A stretch of 64,000 nt of DNA from positions 1 to 64,000 of the forward strand of contig NZ_JAFKID010000008.1 of the NCBI RefSeq assembly GCF_017306545.1. Direction: 5' to 3'. Every line of letters begins with the position of its first letter. Position 1 is the stretch's first letter. This document shows, one piece after another, positions 8,464 through 16,478 of the stretch. Both the position numbers and the translations under genes were made by a program. Source of the DNA: Mesorhizobium sp. (GTDB taxonomy: Bacteria > Pseudomonadota > Alphaproteobacteria > Rhizobiales > Rhizobiaceae). Under the pieces are notes generated by a model that made no database searches, was not told where the DNA came from, and saw nothing but the letters and a program-made list of their open reading frames with translations.

Positions 8464-9219
8464 ATGAAAACCGTTCTGATCACCGGCTGCTCGACCGGCT
8501 TCGGCCGCGAAACCGCCTCCCGTTTCCTGGCGGAAGGGTGGAACGTCATCGCCACGATGCGCGATCCTTCGGCCAACACGCTGCCCACATCCGATCGGCT
8601 TCGCGTGCTTTCGCTCGATGTCACGGATGCGGACCGTATCGCAGCTGTGATGGTCGAGGCCGGTACTGTCGACGTGCTAGTCAACAACGCCGGCATTGGC
8701 TGGCTGAACGCCGTGGAAGGCACGTCATTGGAAATGGTCCGTCGCGTCTTCGAGACGAACACCTTCGCAACGATCGCGGTGATGCAGGCCGTGCTGCCGG
8801 GCATGCGCGAACGGCGGGCCGGCGTGATCGTCAACGTCAGTTCCAGCGCCACCATGAAGCCGTTACCGCTCCTGTCTGTCTACCGCGCCAGCAAGGCGGC
8901 GGTGAACGCCCTCACCGAGGCGGCGGCGCTGGAGCTGGCAGCATTCGGCATCCGCGTGGCGGCGGTCCTGCCGGGGGCGGCGCCCACGACCAGCTTCGGC
9001 GACAGCGCGCGGGCGCAGATCGAAGCGAATGGCGGTTTCCCTGACGCCTATGCGAGTTTTGCCCAGCAGACGATTGCGCGCATGCAGCAGGCCGCAAGCG
9101 GCCCAGTGACGACCGCGCAGGATGTCGCAAAGGCGGTCTTCCGCGCGGCGACCGACCCCAGCTGCCCGACGATCCTTCCGGCCGGTGCCGACGCCGTGGC
9201 TTGGTTCGAGGGTCGCTGA
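8464..9219 (+). CDS. SDR-family oxidoreductase
   Basis: The 251-residue short-chain dehydrogenase has the cofactor motif TGCSTGFG near residue 7, the NNAG motif near residue 76 and the catalytic YRASK near residue 140, preceded by a serine-rich strand (NVSSSAT). A strong ribosome site (AAGGAGACCTGACCC) precedes the ATG. The cofactor motif TGCSTGFGRE is common in retinol-dehydrogenase-like SDRs. The physiological substrate cannot be read from the sequence. Control by the divergent AraC protein is likely from gene arrangement. Confidence 0.88.
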   Translation: MKTVLITGCSTGFGRETASRFLAEGWNVIATMRDPSANTLPTSDRLRVLSLDVTDADRIAAVMVEAGTVDVLVNNAGIGWLNAVEGTSLEMVRRVFETNTFATIAVMQAVLPGMRERRAGVIVNVSSSATMKPLPLLSVYRASKAAVNALTEAAALELAAFGIRVAAVLPGAAPTTSFGDSARAQIEANGGFPDAYASFAQQTIARMQQAASGPVTTAQDVAKAVFRAATDPSCPTILPAGADAVAWFEGR

Positions 9220-9510
9220 CCGACGTGACGGTATAAGCGCCCAAGCGTCCAGAGCAAGCACGCGAATGAACAGAGTCCGTTGCTGGTCCGTCATGCCGGC
9301 GAACCGGCCTTGATCGATACCCGTCCAGCGCGAGCTGGACGGGTGTTGCCTGGGCGGAACCAGAAACCATCCGCGAGCGGAGGATGGCGAATGACGGTCA
9401 ATGAAGCGTTGGATAAAATGCGGCCAGCTGCCTTCACTGCACTTTATCCCGTAGCCACGACGCCTCAGGCGTTTCCTTTCCTCGTTTCGAGTTGATCAAT
9501 ATGGGCACCG
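9220..9510. other. gene-free stretch with one perfect hairpin
   Basis: No convincing gene is present. It contains the hairpin at 9319-9344 and a short frame ending MRPAAFTALYPVATTPQAF that I do not recognise. The stretch leads directly into decayed trb genes and is probably debris of a mobile element. Confidence 0.4.
9319..9344. terminator. perfect 11-bp hairpin
   Basis: ACCCGTCCAGC pairs perfectly with GCTGGACGGGT around the loop GCGA, 100 bases after the SDR stop. No T tract follows, so it may be a rho-assisted terminator, an RNA stabiliser or a relic structure. Confidence 0.4.
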
Positions 9511-9606
9511 ATGCTGATCCAGATCGTGTTCGGCCTGTCGATCGCGGTTGCGGCCAGCTCATTCTTCCTGTCGTTATTCTCGTTCGGCGGCGCGGCGCTC
9601 GTCTGA
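9511..9606 (+). pseudogene. trbC C-terminal remnant
   Basis: The frame beginning at 9511 encodes LIQIVFGLSIAVAASSFFLS and a short tail ending GGAALV before TGA 9604-9606. This matches, from memory, the C-terminal membrane helix of TrbC pilin-like proteins of Ti-plasmid and ICE conjugation systems. The N-terminal two thirds of TrbC are absent: an in-frame stop sits 6 codons before the first ATG. The stop overlaps the ATG of the trbD remnant as TGATG, the coupling expected for an intact trb operon. Confidence 0.7.
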
Positions 9607-9692
9607 TGGCGGCCGCCTTTGAACAACTCGACGCGGTGCCCGGATACATGATCCCCCCGCATCGCACGCTGACCGAACAGATCCTGCACGGT
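9606..9692 (+). pseudogene. trbD N-terminal remnant
   Basis: The ATG at 9606 overlaps the trbC stop. The product begins MAAAFEQLDAVPGY and continues with PPHRTLTEQILHGGA, matching the conserved start of TrbD (an HRALTEPILLGGAPR-like motif). After about 29 codons the similarity ends, so the two membrane helices of TrbD are missing. The frame itself stays open through the trbE remnant to 9884, probably by chance after an internal deletion. Confidence 0.65.
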
Positions 9693-9761
9693 GGGGCAGT
9701 CGAAATCGGGCAGGCATCTGCGAATCCCCGCTTTCTTGGCGGTCTGAGGGGAGGGCATGTC

Positions 9762-9830
9762 ATGCTGAACCTCACCGAATATCGTCGTAACGCTCAACGT
9801 CTGGCGGACTCTCTCTGGGTGAGGTGGCGC
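9762..9830 (+). pseudogene. trbE N-terminal remnant
   Basis: The ATG at 9762 begins MLNLTEYRRNAQRLADSL, the recognisable start of TrbE (VirB4-type ATPase) proteins, which normally begin M-NL-EYR and continue LADFLPW. The match stops after about 20 residues and the ATPase body is absent. The order trbC-trbD-trbE is that of Ti-plasmid/ICE trb operons, which supports the call on all three fragments. Confidence 0.6.
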
Positions 9831-9841
9831 TTCTCCTTCCC

Positions 9842-10234
9842 CTACTCTTCTGACCGGCCCTTGCCTTCGCGATCGCGCTGGTAATGCTTGCCGAGCGGGA
9901 AGGGTGGCAGCCAGGATTCGCGGCGGATGGTCCACAGTTCGTAGGTCGGCATCAACTGGTCGGGCGCATCAAGCGAGCCAAGGTTGACTTCCACTTCGTC
10001 GCCGCTGCGCGAGAAGACGGACGAGCCGCAGCGCGGACAGAAATGGCGACCGGCGTAGGCGCCTGTCTCGCCCTCGATTGCCACCGCCTCCTGCGGAAAT
10101 ATCGCCGAGGCATGGAAGAGTGCGCCATGATGCTTACGGCAGTCGAGGCAATGGCAAAGGCCGACGCGATATGGCCGTCCGGTTGCGACGAGACGGACGT
10201 TGCCGCACAGACAACCGCCGGTGAAACGATCCAT
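9842..10234 (-). CDS. GFA (CENP-V/GFA) zinc-binding family protein
   Basis: The 130-residue product is a GFA-domain protein. Zinc-binding cysteines appear in GGCLCGNVR near residue 8, in the segment CHCLDCRKHHG near residue 27, and in HFCPRCGSS near residue 66. The family includes the original glutathione-dependent formaldehyde-activating enzyme, but most members have unknown substrates. I chose the ATG at 10234 because an AGGAG site lies 8 bases upstream; a longer frame from 10267 lacks one. The gene sits beside conjugation-gene relics, so it may be acquired. Confidence 0.85.
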   Translation of the reverse strand: MDRFTGGCLCGNVRLVATGRPYRVGLCHCLDCRKHHGALFHASAIFPQEAVAIEGETGAYAGRHFCPRCGSSVFSRSGDEVEVNLGSLDAPDQLMPTYELWTIRRESWLPPFPLGKHYQRDREGKGRSEE

Positions 10235-10572
10235 GTCGAGATCTCCTGCCAGATCAGGGGCTGTCATGGCTACGACAGATCGCGCTCGTCTTGCAAATTT
10301 CCGATATCCCTGAGCTGAGGCGTGTCGTTCGAAAATGAACCCGGTTTCGGGTCAAAGACAGGCATGAGATGAAGGCCTAGGGCGCGGGCGCATCCTAAAA
10401 GACGGCGGCGCGCTCCAGGCTCACGGTACCCACGTCATCGAGCGGTCGCCTGCGCCGGCGGTTCTTTCTGATCGGGCGTTGATGCCGCGCCAACAGTTCG
10501 GCCGGTACGGCGAGATCTGCTTTTGCAGGCCAGGTGAGGGTGTCACGAACGGGAAGATCCGGCGAAAAGGAA
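10235..10572. other. gene-free stretch
   Basis: No convincing gene on either strand. A short plus-strand frame at 10266 encodes MATTDRARLANFRYP and stops, possibly another gene relic. The region separates the accessory islet from ctaD and holds the ctaD terminator at its right end. Confidence 0.35.
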
Positions 10573-10598
10573 GGGCGGAAGCTTGTCGGCTCCCGCCC
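10573..10598 (-). terminator. ctaD terminator
   Basis: On the minus strand GGGCGGGAGC and GCTTCCGCCC pair, with one mismatch, around a 6-base loop. CTTCCTTTTC follows, 39 bases after the ctaD stop. Confidence 0.6.
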
Positions 10599-10636
10599 AG
10601 GGTCGTGTGGATCGGAGATGCAATTCCGCGGGGCGT

Positions 10637-12241
10637 TTAGCGCATTACCGGCAGCTTCTCGAACTGATGGTAAGGCGGAGGTGACGAAAGCGTCCATTCC
10701 AGCGTCGTGGCGCCTTCGCCCCACGGATTGGCCTGGGCGATGCGTTTGCGGGCAAAAGCTTCCGCTATCATGATGAAGAACAGGACGAGGCCGGTAGCGG
10801 AAATGTAGGAGCCGACCGAGGAGATGAAGTTCCAGCCGGCAAAGGCGTCGGGGTAGTCGGCATAGCGGCGCGGCATGCCGGCGAGGCCGAGGAAATGCTG
10901 CGGGAAGAACACCAGGTTCACGCCGATGAAGGTGATCCAGAAGTGCAGCTTGCCGAGCGTCTCGTTGTACATGTAGCCGGTCATCTTCGGGAACCAGTAG
11001 TAGAAGCCGGCGAAGATGCCGAAAGCGGCGCCCAGTGACAGCACGTAGTGGAAGTGCGCCACCACATAGTAGGTGTCCTGGAAGGACCGGTCGAGGCCCG
11101 GATTGGCGAGCTGCACGCCCGTCACGCCGCCGATCGTGAACAGGAGCACGAAGCCGATCGCCCACAACATCGGCGTCTTGAAGGAGATGGAGCCGCCCCA
11201 CATGGTGGCGATCCACGAAAACACCTTCACACCCGTCGGTACCGCGATCACCATCGAGGCGAAGGCGAAATAACGCTGGGTGTCCACGGAAAGGCCGACC
11301 GTGAACATATGGTGCGCCCATACGACGAAGCCGATCACGCAGATCGCCACCATGGCGTAGGCCATGCCCAGATAGCCGAAGATCGGCTTCTTCGAGAAGG
11401 TCGAGATGACGTGGCTGACGATGCCGAAAGCCGGCAGGATCATGATGTAGACTTCCGGATGACCGAAGAACCAGAACAGGTGCTGGTAAAGGACCGGATC
11501 GCCGCCGAATTCGGGCGTGAAGAAGGACGTGCCGAAGTTGCGGTCGGTCAGGAGCATAGTGATGGCGCCCGCCAGAACCGGCAGCGAGAACAGCAGCATG
11601 AAGGCCGTAACCAGCAGCGCCCAGGCAAACAGCGGCATCTTGTGGATGGTCATGCCCGGTGCGCGCATGTTGAGGATCGTCGTGATGAAATTGATGGCGC
11701 CGAGAATGGAGGACGCGCCCGACAGGTGGATCGACAGGATGACGAGATCCACCGCCGGCCCCGGCTGGCCGGTGGTCGAATAGGGTGGATAGAGCGTCCA
11801 GCCGCCGCTATGGCCGAGGCTGCCTGCCGCACCGGGGACGAAGAGCGAGGTCAGGAACAGGATGAAGGAAGCCACCAGCAGCCAGAACGAGATGTTGTTC
11901 ATACGCGGGAAGGCCATGTCCGGCGCGCCGATCATGATCGGCACGAACCAGTTGCCGAAGCCGCCGATCAGGGCCGGCATCAGCACGAAGAAGATCATCA
12001 CCAGGCCGTGCGCGCTGACGACGACGTTGTAGGTGGACGGGTCCTGGAATATCTGAAGGCCGGGCTCCTGGAGCTCGGCGCGAAGCGCCACCGAAAGGCC
12101 GGTGCCGAGAATGCCCGCCAGCATTGAAAACATCAGGTAGAGGGTGCCGATATCCTTGTGGTTGGTCGAGTAGAACCAGCGCGCGAGGAATGAAGGTTTG
12201 TGGCCCTGGTGGGCGTCATGGGTTGCTGCGGTGTCCGACAT
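10637..12241 (-). CDS. ctaD: cytochrome c oxidase subunit I (aa3 type)
   Basis: This 534-residue, twelve-helix membrane protein is the catalytic subunit of a haem-copper oxidase. The haem and CuB ligands are visible: [10 protein letters not shown] (about His78), [14 protein letters not shown] with the cross-linked His-Tyr pair, [10 protein letters not shown] (two CuB histidines) and [10 protein letters not shown] (haem a and a3 histidines). The start [12 protein letters not shown] segment is typical. Genes for subunits II and III and haem O synthase are not adjacent, which is unusual for ctaD. This could be a second, orphan copy or a lineage-specific split of the operon. A terminator follows the gene. 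Confidence 0.93.
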   Translation of the reverse strand: MSDTAATHDAHQGHKPSFLARWFYSTNHKDIGTLYLMFSMLAGILGTGLSVALRAELQEPGLQIFQDPSTYNVVVSAHGLVMIFFVLMPALIGGFGNWFVPIMIGAPDMAFPRMNNISFWLLVASFILFLTSLFVPGAAGSLGHSGGWTLYPPYSTTGQPGPAVDLVILSIHLSGASSILGAINFITTILNMRAPGMTIHKMPLFAWALLVTAFMLLFSLPVLAGAITMLLTDRNFGTSFFTPEFGGDPVLYQHLFWFFGHPEVYIMILPAFGIVSHVISTFSKKPIFGYLGMAYAMVAICVIGFVVWAHHMFTVGLSVDTQRYFAFASMVIAVPTGVKVFSWIATMWGGSISFKTPMLWAIGFVLLFTIGGVTGVQLANPGLDRSFQDTYYVVAHFHYVLSLGAAFGIFAGFYYWFPKMTGYMYNETLGKLHFWITFIGVNLVFFPQHFLGLAGMPRRYADYPDAFAGWNFISSVGSYISATGLVLFFIMIAEAFARKRIAQANPWGEGATTLEWTLSSPPPYHQFEKLPVMR

Positions 12242-12323
12242 GGGGCTCCTGTCCTTTCTTTGACAGGACGGTTCGATGCGGGCGGCGGTGACGTCGCCGG
12301 CAGAACCGGCCTGCTGTTTTCTC

Positions 12324-12974
12324 TCAGTCCGTCAAGACGACGTCCATGGCGATATCGTGGGGTTGGGGGTGAATGGTCGGCATGCGCGCCTCGGCATAGC
12401 CGACGCCGATGGCGACGGGCTTGCGGCGCATGGCGGCGAGCGTCCTGTCGAAAAAGCCGCCGCCATATCCCAGGCGGTGATGGTCTTCGTCGAAGCCGAC
12501 GACCGGGGCGACGACGATGTCGGGCTGCACCGCCGGGCCGCGCGCCGGCGACGGAATGTTGCCTATGCCGTTCTCGAGCAGGTCGCCCGGCGACCAGATG
12601 CGGTATTCCAGCGGCCATCCCTTCTGGATAACGACCGGCAAGGCGATGCGGCCGCCGCGCTCGACGACCCTGATCGTCCAGTCGCGCAGGTCCGGTTCGC
12701 CCTGCACCGGCCAGTAGACGCCGACGACGCGGCCGCTGAAGCGGCTGATGGCGAGATCGAGCAGGCTGGCGATACGCTGCGCCTTGCGCTTGCGTTCCTC
12801 GACGCCGACCGCAAGGCGCTCCGAAATCAGGCGTTTCCGCTCGGCCTGGCGCCAGCGGACCACGTCCGGCCAGCGTTCCGGCTGATCGGTTTCGCACCGG
12901 GGTGCCGAGTCATATGCCAGGCATGCGGCGGCGCCCGGCTCGCCGGCTTCGCCCGCCCGGCTTGCCTGCGTCAT
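12324..12974 (-). CDS. 5-formyltetrahydrofolate cyclo-ligase
   Basis: The 216-residue product is a 5-FTHF cyclo-ligase (YgfA family), which uses ATP to convert 5-formyl-THF to 5,10-methenyl-THF. The conserved glycine-rich motif GYGGGFFDR lies near residue 171, following [16 protein letters not shown]. Residues 30-50 hold the [11 protein letters not shown] helix with basic residues used for nucleotide binding. I chose the ATG at 12974 because GAGGA sits 5 bases upstream; a longer frame runs back to 13130 but overlaps the divergent LysR promoter and start. Confidence 0.87.
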   Translation of the reverse strand: MTQASRAGEAGEPGAAACLAYDSAPRCETDQPERWPDVVRWRQAERKRLISERLAVGVEERKRKAQRIASLLDLAISRFSGRVVGVYWPVQGEPDLRDWTIRVVERGGRIALPVVIQKGWPLEYRIWSPGDLLENGIGNIPSPARGPAVQPDIVVAPVVGFDEDHHRLGYGGGFFDRTLAAMRRKPVAIGVGYAEARMPTIHPQPHDIAMDVVLTD

Positions 12975-13059
12975 GACGGTCCTCATTGTTTGACGGCTTG
13001 TTTCCCGCCGAACGTGCAACCGCGTAAAGCAGAAGGCAAACGGAATTAAATGCTGTATG

Positions 13060-13078
13060 AATGCAAAATTGTTGCATT
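13060..13078. promoter_or_regulatory. inverted repeat, candidate LysR autoregulatory site
   Basis: AATGCAA and TTGCATT form a perfect 7-bp inverted repeat with a 5-base AT-rich centre, 14 bases upstream of the LysR start. Such sites next to divergent lysR genes are typical autoregulatory operators. The link is inferred. Confidence 0.5.
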
Positions 13079-13092
13079 TATCGGAGGATTGC

Positions 13093-13935
13093 ATGGATAT
13101 TGACCGGGCTCGTACCTTTCTGGAGATCATCCATTCCGGCAGCTTCCTGAACGCTGCGGACCGTCTTCATGTCACCCAGACCACCGTCAGCGCCCGCATC
13201 CGCACGCTGGAGGACGAGCTTGGCCGCAAGCTCTTCGTGCGCAACCGCAACGGCGCGCAACTGACGCCGGCCGGCCGGGAGTTCCAGTCCTATGCGCAAT
13301 CCATGGTGCAGCTTTGGGAGCGTGCGCGCCACCAGCTTGCCATTCCTGACGGCAGGACCAGCATCGTCGCGCTCGGCGGGGAACTCAGCCTGTGGAATCC
13401 GCTGCTGCTGGACTGGCTTGTGTGGATGCGCAAGGCGATGCCGCATGTGGCGATCCGGGCGCAGGTCGGCGTTCCCGACCAACTCCTCGAACAGTTGCGC
13501 ACCGGCGTTCTCGATATCGCCGTGCTCTATGCGCCGAAACTCCTGCCCGGCTTCACGGTGACGCTGTTACAAGAAGAACAACTGGTCCTCGTCAGAAGCG
13601 TCCGCCGGCAAGGCGACGTGGAACCGGAGGGCTATGTGGATGTCGACTGGGGACCGCAATTCGCGGCCCGGCACGAAGAAGGCATTCGCGGTTTCGGCGA
13701 ACCCGGCCTGATGGTCGGGCTGGGTCCGCTGGGCTTGAGCTACATCCTGCGTGCCGGCGGCATAGGCTACTTCCGCAAAGGCATGGCCGCGCCGCATATC
13801 GAGGCCGGCGAACTGGAACTGGTCGAGGGCGCGCCCGAATTCACGTATCCGGTCTATGCCGTCTATCCGGAGCCGGCCGAGGGGCGCGAGGATCTCGGCG
13901 AAGCCCTGCGCGGTTTGACGGAAATCGTAAAGTAG
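13093..13935 (+). CDS. LysR-family transcriptional regulator
   Basis: The 280-residue protein has the N-terminal winged helix of LysR regulators (residues 3-62, with LNAADRLHVTQTTVSARIRT as the HTH) and a C-terminal periplasmic-binding-like effector domain. GGAGG lies 5 bases before the ATG at 13093; an in-frame ATG at 13057 lies upstream of that site and is rejected. The gene is divergent from the 5-formyl-THF cyclo-ligase. Its target and ligand are unknown. The C-terminal part ends EALRGLTEIVK with no extra domain. Confidence 0.88.
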   Translation: MDIDRARTFLEIIHSGSFLNAADRLHVTQTTVSARIRTLEDELGRKLFVRNRNGAQLTPAGREFQSYAQSMVQLWERARHQLAIPDGRTSIVALGGELSLWNPLLLDWLVWMRKAMPHVAIRAQVGVPDQLLEQLRTGVLDIAVLYAPKLLPGFTVTLLQEEQLVLVRSVRRQGDVEPEGYVDVDWGPQFAARHEEGIRGFGEPGLMVGLGPLGLSYILRAGGIGYFRKGMAAPHIEAGELELVEGAPEFTYPVYAVYPEPAEGREDLGEALRGLTEIVK

Positions 13936-13965
13936 CCGCCCGGCTGTGGGGCGTCGCGGAATAGC

Positions 13966-14262
13966 CTATGTCGGTTCTCCGGAATGGTCCAAGCGCGCGG
14001 CGAGCAGCGTGGCGATCACCAGTTCGCGGCCGGCCCGGCTGATGCCGACGCCGGCGGGCCGGCTGGCCACGAGGCCGAGCGCCAGCAGCCGTTCGGCGGT
14101 CACGGCATCGAGGCCCGGATAGGGACCACGATTCAGGCGCTTCAAAGCGGTCCGCTCGTCGGCGGTCAGGGCGGACCAGTCGACCGTGGCGGCCGGGCTA
14201 TCGGGTGCCGGGTTGCCTGCCTCGCCGCCGGCCCTTCCGCCGGCTCCTGATTTTCGTCTCAC
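13966..14262 (-). CDS. small conserved-looking hypothetical protein
   Basis: The frame encodes about 98 residues from a GTG at 14262. The N-terminal third is Gly/Ala-rich and low complexity; the rest forms an apparent helical domain containing LTADERTALKRLNRGPYP and ISRAGRELVIATLLAARL, which reads like a small winged-helix-like fold. I recognise no named family. In-frame ATG codons at 14355 and 14346 would give longer forms, so the start is uncertain. It is convergent with the LysR gene, 30 bases apart. Confidence 0.5.
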   Translation of the reverse strand: MRRKSGAGGRAGGEAGNPAPDSPAATVDWSALTADERTALKRLNRGPYPGLDAVTAERLLALGLVASRPAGVGISRAGRELVIATLLAARLDHSGEPT

Positions 14263-14630
14263 AATAGCGGTTCCGTCTTTCTCGGTGGGAGGGGTTACGC
14301 CTACTTTTGCGACCGGACGAGTGTGGAAGCGGCCAAAATCGGCCATTTGCGCCATCAAACGCGGCAATTCACGAAATTTTTTTGCCGCAACATTCCTGTT
14401 GCCCGGCTTTTTGCTGAAAGAACAAAGTCGTCGCCGCTTCGCCGGTCCTTGGAATGATCGTCTAGGATCGGCTTTGTAGCAATTTTATCGCATTAGTTAG
14501 CAATATCATTCATTTGTCAGCCTCCCTTTTCACGCTGCAAACGTGCCTTGTCGGCACCCTGAAACGCCCTTTTTTCGCTTTCGGAACAGGCGCTGAACAG
14601 CTTGCAAACGAGACATTGGAAGTCGCCGCC

Positions 14631-16469
14631 ATGACCGCTTTGGAGTTTCCGGGACCTGGCCTGAACGCCGATCAATGGAACCAGGTCGGCGCACTTGCAA
14701 CCTCGTTGCGGCCCGGCCAGGCGCTGTGGCTGAGCGGCTACTTCGCCGGCATCGACCATGCGGCGCGCGGCTTCGGCGACGATGCCTTGCCCCTGTTGCG
14801 GGATGGCGGCGCCAAGGCGGTTGCCGCGCCCGCTGCGGTTGCCACGCGCACGCTGACCATCCTCTACGGTTCCGAGACGGGCAACAGTGCCGCGTTGGCG
14901 AAGGCGCTCGCTGCTGCCGCCCGCGCCAAGGGCATCGAGCCGACCGTCGCCGACATGGCCGACTACAAGCCGCGCCGGCTGAAGGAGGAGCAGGACCTGC
15001 TGATCCTCGCCTCCACGCATGGCGAGGGCGAGCCGCCGCGCTCGGCCGCCGGCTTCTTCGAGTTCGTCGAGGGCCGCAAGGCGCCGCGGCTGGAGGGCGT
15101 GCGCTATTCCGTGCTGGCGCTGGGCGATTCCACCTACGAGTTCTACTGCGGCGCCGGCAGGCGGCTGGACGAACGGCTGGCGGAACTCGGTGCGACCCGC
15201 ATCCGCGCGCGTCTCGATTGCGACGTTGACTACGACGAGCCGTCCGCCGGCTGGATCGCGGCCGTCGCCGACGATCTCGCGCCGGCCAAGGCGAGCGCCG
15301 TGCCGGCCACGGTTGTTGCCCTGCGATCTTCGACCGCCGCCGTCGCGTCCGTCTTCGACAAGCGCAATCCGTTCGTCGCGACGGTGACGGAGAACCTTCT
15401 GCTCACCGGTCGCGGGTCGAGCAAGGAGACGCGCCACGTCGAACTGTCGCTCGGCGGCTCGGGCCTGTCCTTCGAGCCGGGCGACGCGCTGGGCATCGTG
15501 CCGCGCAACGATCCCGCCCTGGTGGAATCCCTGATCGGCGCGCTCGGCCTCGACGCGGCTGCCACCGTCGCGGTCAAGGACCGTTCGCTGCCGCTCGGCG
15601 AGGCGCTCGGCGGCACGTTCGAGATCACCGCCGCGACGCCGCGCTTCCTCGACCAGTGGGCCGAACTCTCCGGCGCCGGCGAGCTTCAGGCGCTGCGCGG
15701 CGAGGGCGCCGCCGAGGCGCGCCGGGCCTTTCTCGACGGCAATCACGTCATCGACATCGTCAAGCGCTTCCCGGTGCCGGGCATTGACGCCGCAAGCTTC
15801 ACCGCCGGCCTCAGGCCATTGCAGCCGCGCCTCTATTCCATCGCTTCCAGCCAGAGTCTCGCGCCGGACGAAGTGCACCTGACGGTCAGCACCGTGCGCT
15901 ACGATCTCAACGGCATGGCGCGCAGCGGCGTCGCCTCGGGCCATCTCGCCGATCGTTGCGACCTCGACGCCGAATTGCCGATTTACGTGCAGGCAAACCC
16001 GCATTTCCGCCTGCCGGGCGACGACGTGCCGATCATCATGGTCGGCGCCGGCACCGGCGTCGCGCCCTACCGCGCCTTCCTGCAGGAGCGCGAGGTGCGC
16101 GGCGCGGCAGGCAAATCCTGGCTGTTCTTCGGCGAGCGCAACTTTGACAGCGATTTTCTCTACCAGACCGAATGGCAGGGCTTCCTCAAGGACGAGGTGC
16201 TGTCGCGCATGAACGTCGCCTTCTCGCGCGACGGCGCGGAAAAGGTCTATGTCCAGCACCGCATCGCCGCCGAGGCGCGCGAGGTCTATGCCTGGCTGGA
16301 AGAAGGCGCGCACGTCTATGTCTGCGGCGACGGCGCCAGGCTGGCGCCGGACGTGCACAAGGCGCTGGTCGCCGTCGTGCAGGAGCAGGGCGCCAGGAGC
16401 CGGGAAGCGGCCGAGGACTATATCGCCGGGCTGCAAGCCGCCCATCGCTACCAGATCGACGTTTATTGA
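14631..16469 (+). CDS. cysJ: sulfite reductase (NADPH) flavoprotein alpha subunit
   Basis: The 612-residue diflavin reductase passes electrons from NADPH through FAD and FMN to the sulfite reductase haemoprotein. A flavodoxin domain begins with ILYGSETGNSAAL near residue 79. The FAD contact RLYSIASS lies near residue 401 and the NADPH-binding motif MVGAGTGVAPYR near 467. The C-terminus ends QIDVY, as in CysJ. The ATG at 14631 follows TTGGAAG by 8 bases; a longer frame from 14514 lacks support. It is followed 9 bases later by cysI, forming an enterobacterial-type cysJI pair, unlike the cysG-cysI-cysH block at 57-60 kb. Confidence 0.9.
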   Translation: MTALEFPGPGLNADQWNQVGALATSLRPGQALWLSGYFAGIDHAARGFGDDALPLLRDGGAKAVAAPAAVATRTLTILYGSETGNSAALAKALAAAARAKGIEPTVADMADYKPRRLKEEQDLLILASTHGEGEPPRSAAGFFEFVEGRKAPRLEGVRYSVLALGDSTYEFYCGAGRRLDERLAELGATRIRARLDCDVDYDEPSAGWIAAVADDLAPAKASAVPATVVALRSSTAAVASVFDKRNPFVATVTENLLLTGRGSSKETRHVELSLGGSGLSFEPGDALGIVPRNDPALVESLIGALGLDAAATVAVKDRSLPLGEALGGTFEITAATPRFLDQWAELSGAGELQALRGEGAAEARRAFLDGNHVIDIVKRFPVPGIDAASFTAGLRPLQPRLYSIASSQSLAPDEVHLTVSTVRYDLNGMARSGVASGHLADRCDLDAELPIYVQANPHFRLPGDDVPIIMVGAGTGVAPYRAFLQEREVRGAAGKSWLFFGERNFDSDFLYQTEWQGFLKDEVLSRMNVAFSRDGAEKVYVQHRIAAEAREVYAWLEEGAHVYVCGDGARLAPDVHKALVAVVQEQGARSREAAEDYIAGLQAAHRYQIDVY

Positions 16470-16478
16470 GACAAAGCC

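Noticed and set aside
9492-9884. A 130-codon plus-strand gene in the trb relic region
   Set aside because: The frame joins the starts of two different Trb proteins with unrelated sequence between and after, so it is debris and not one gene.
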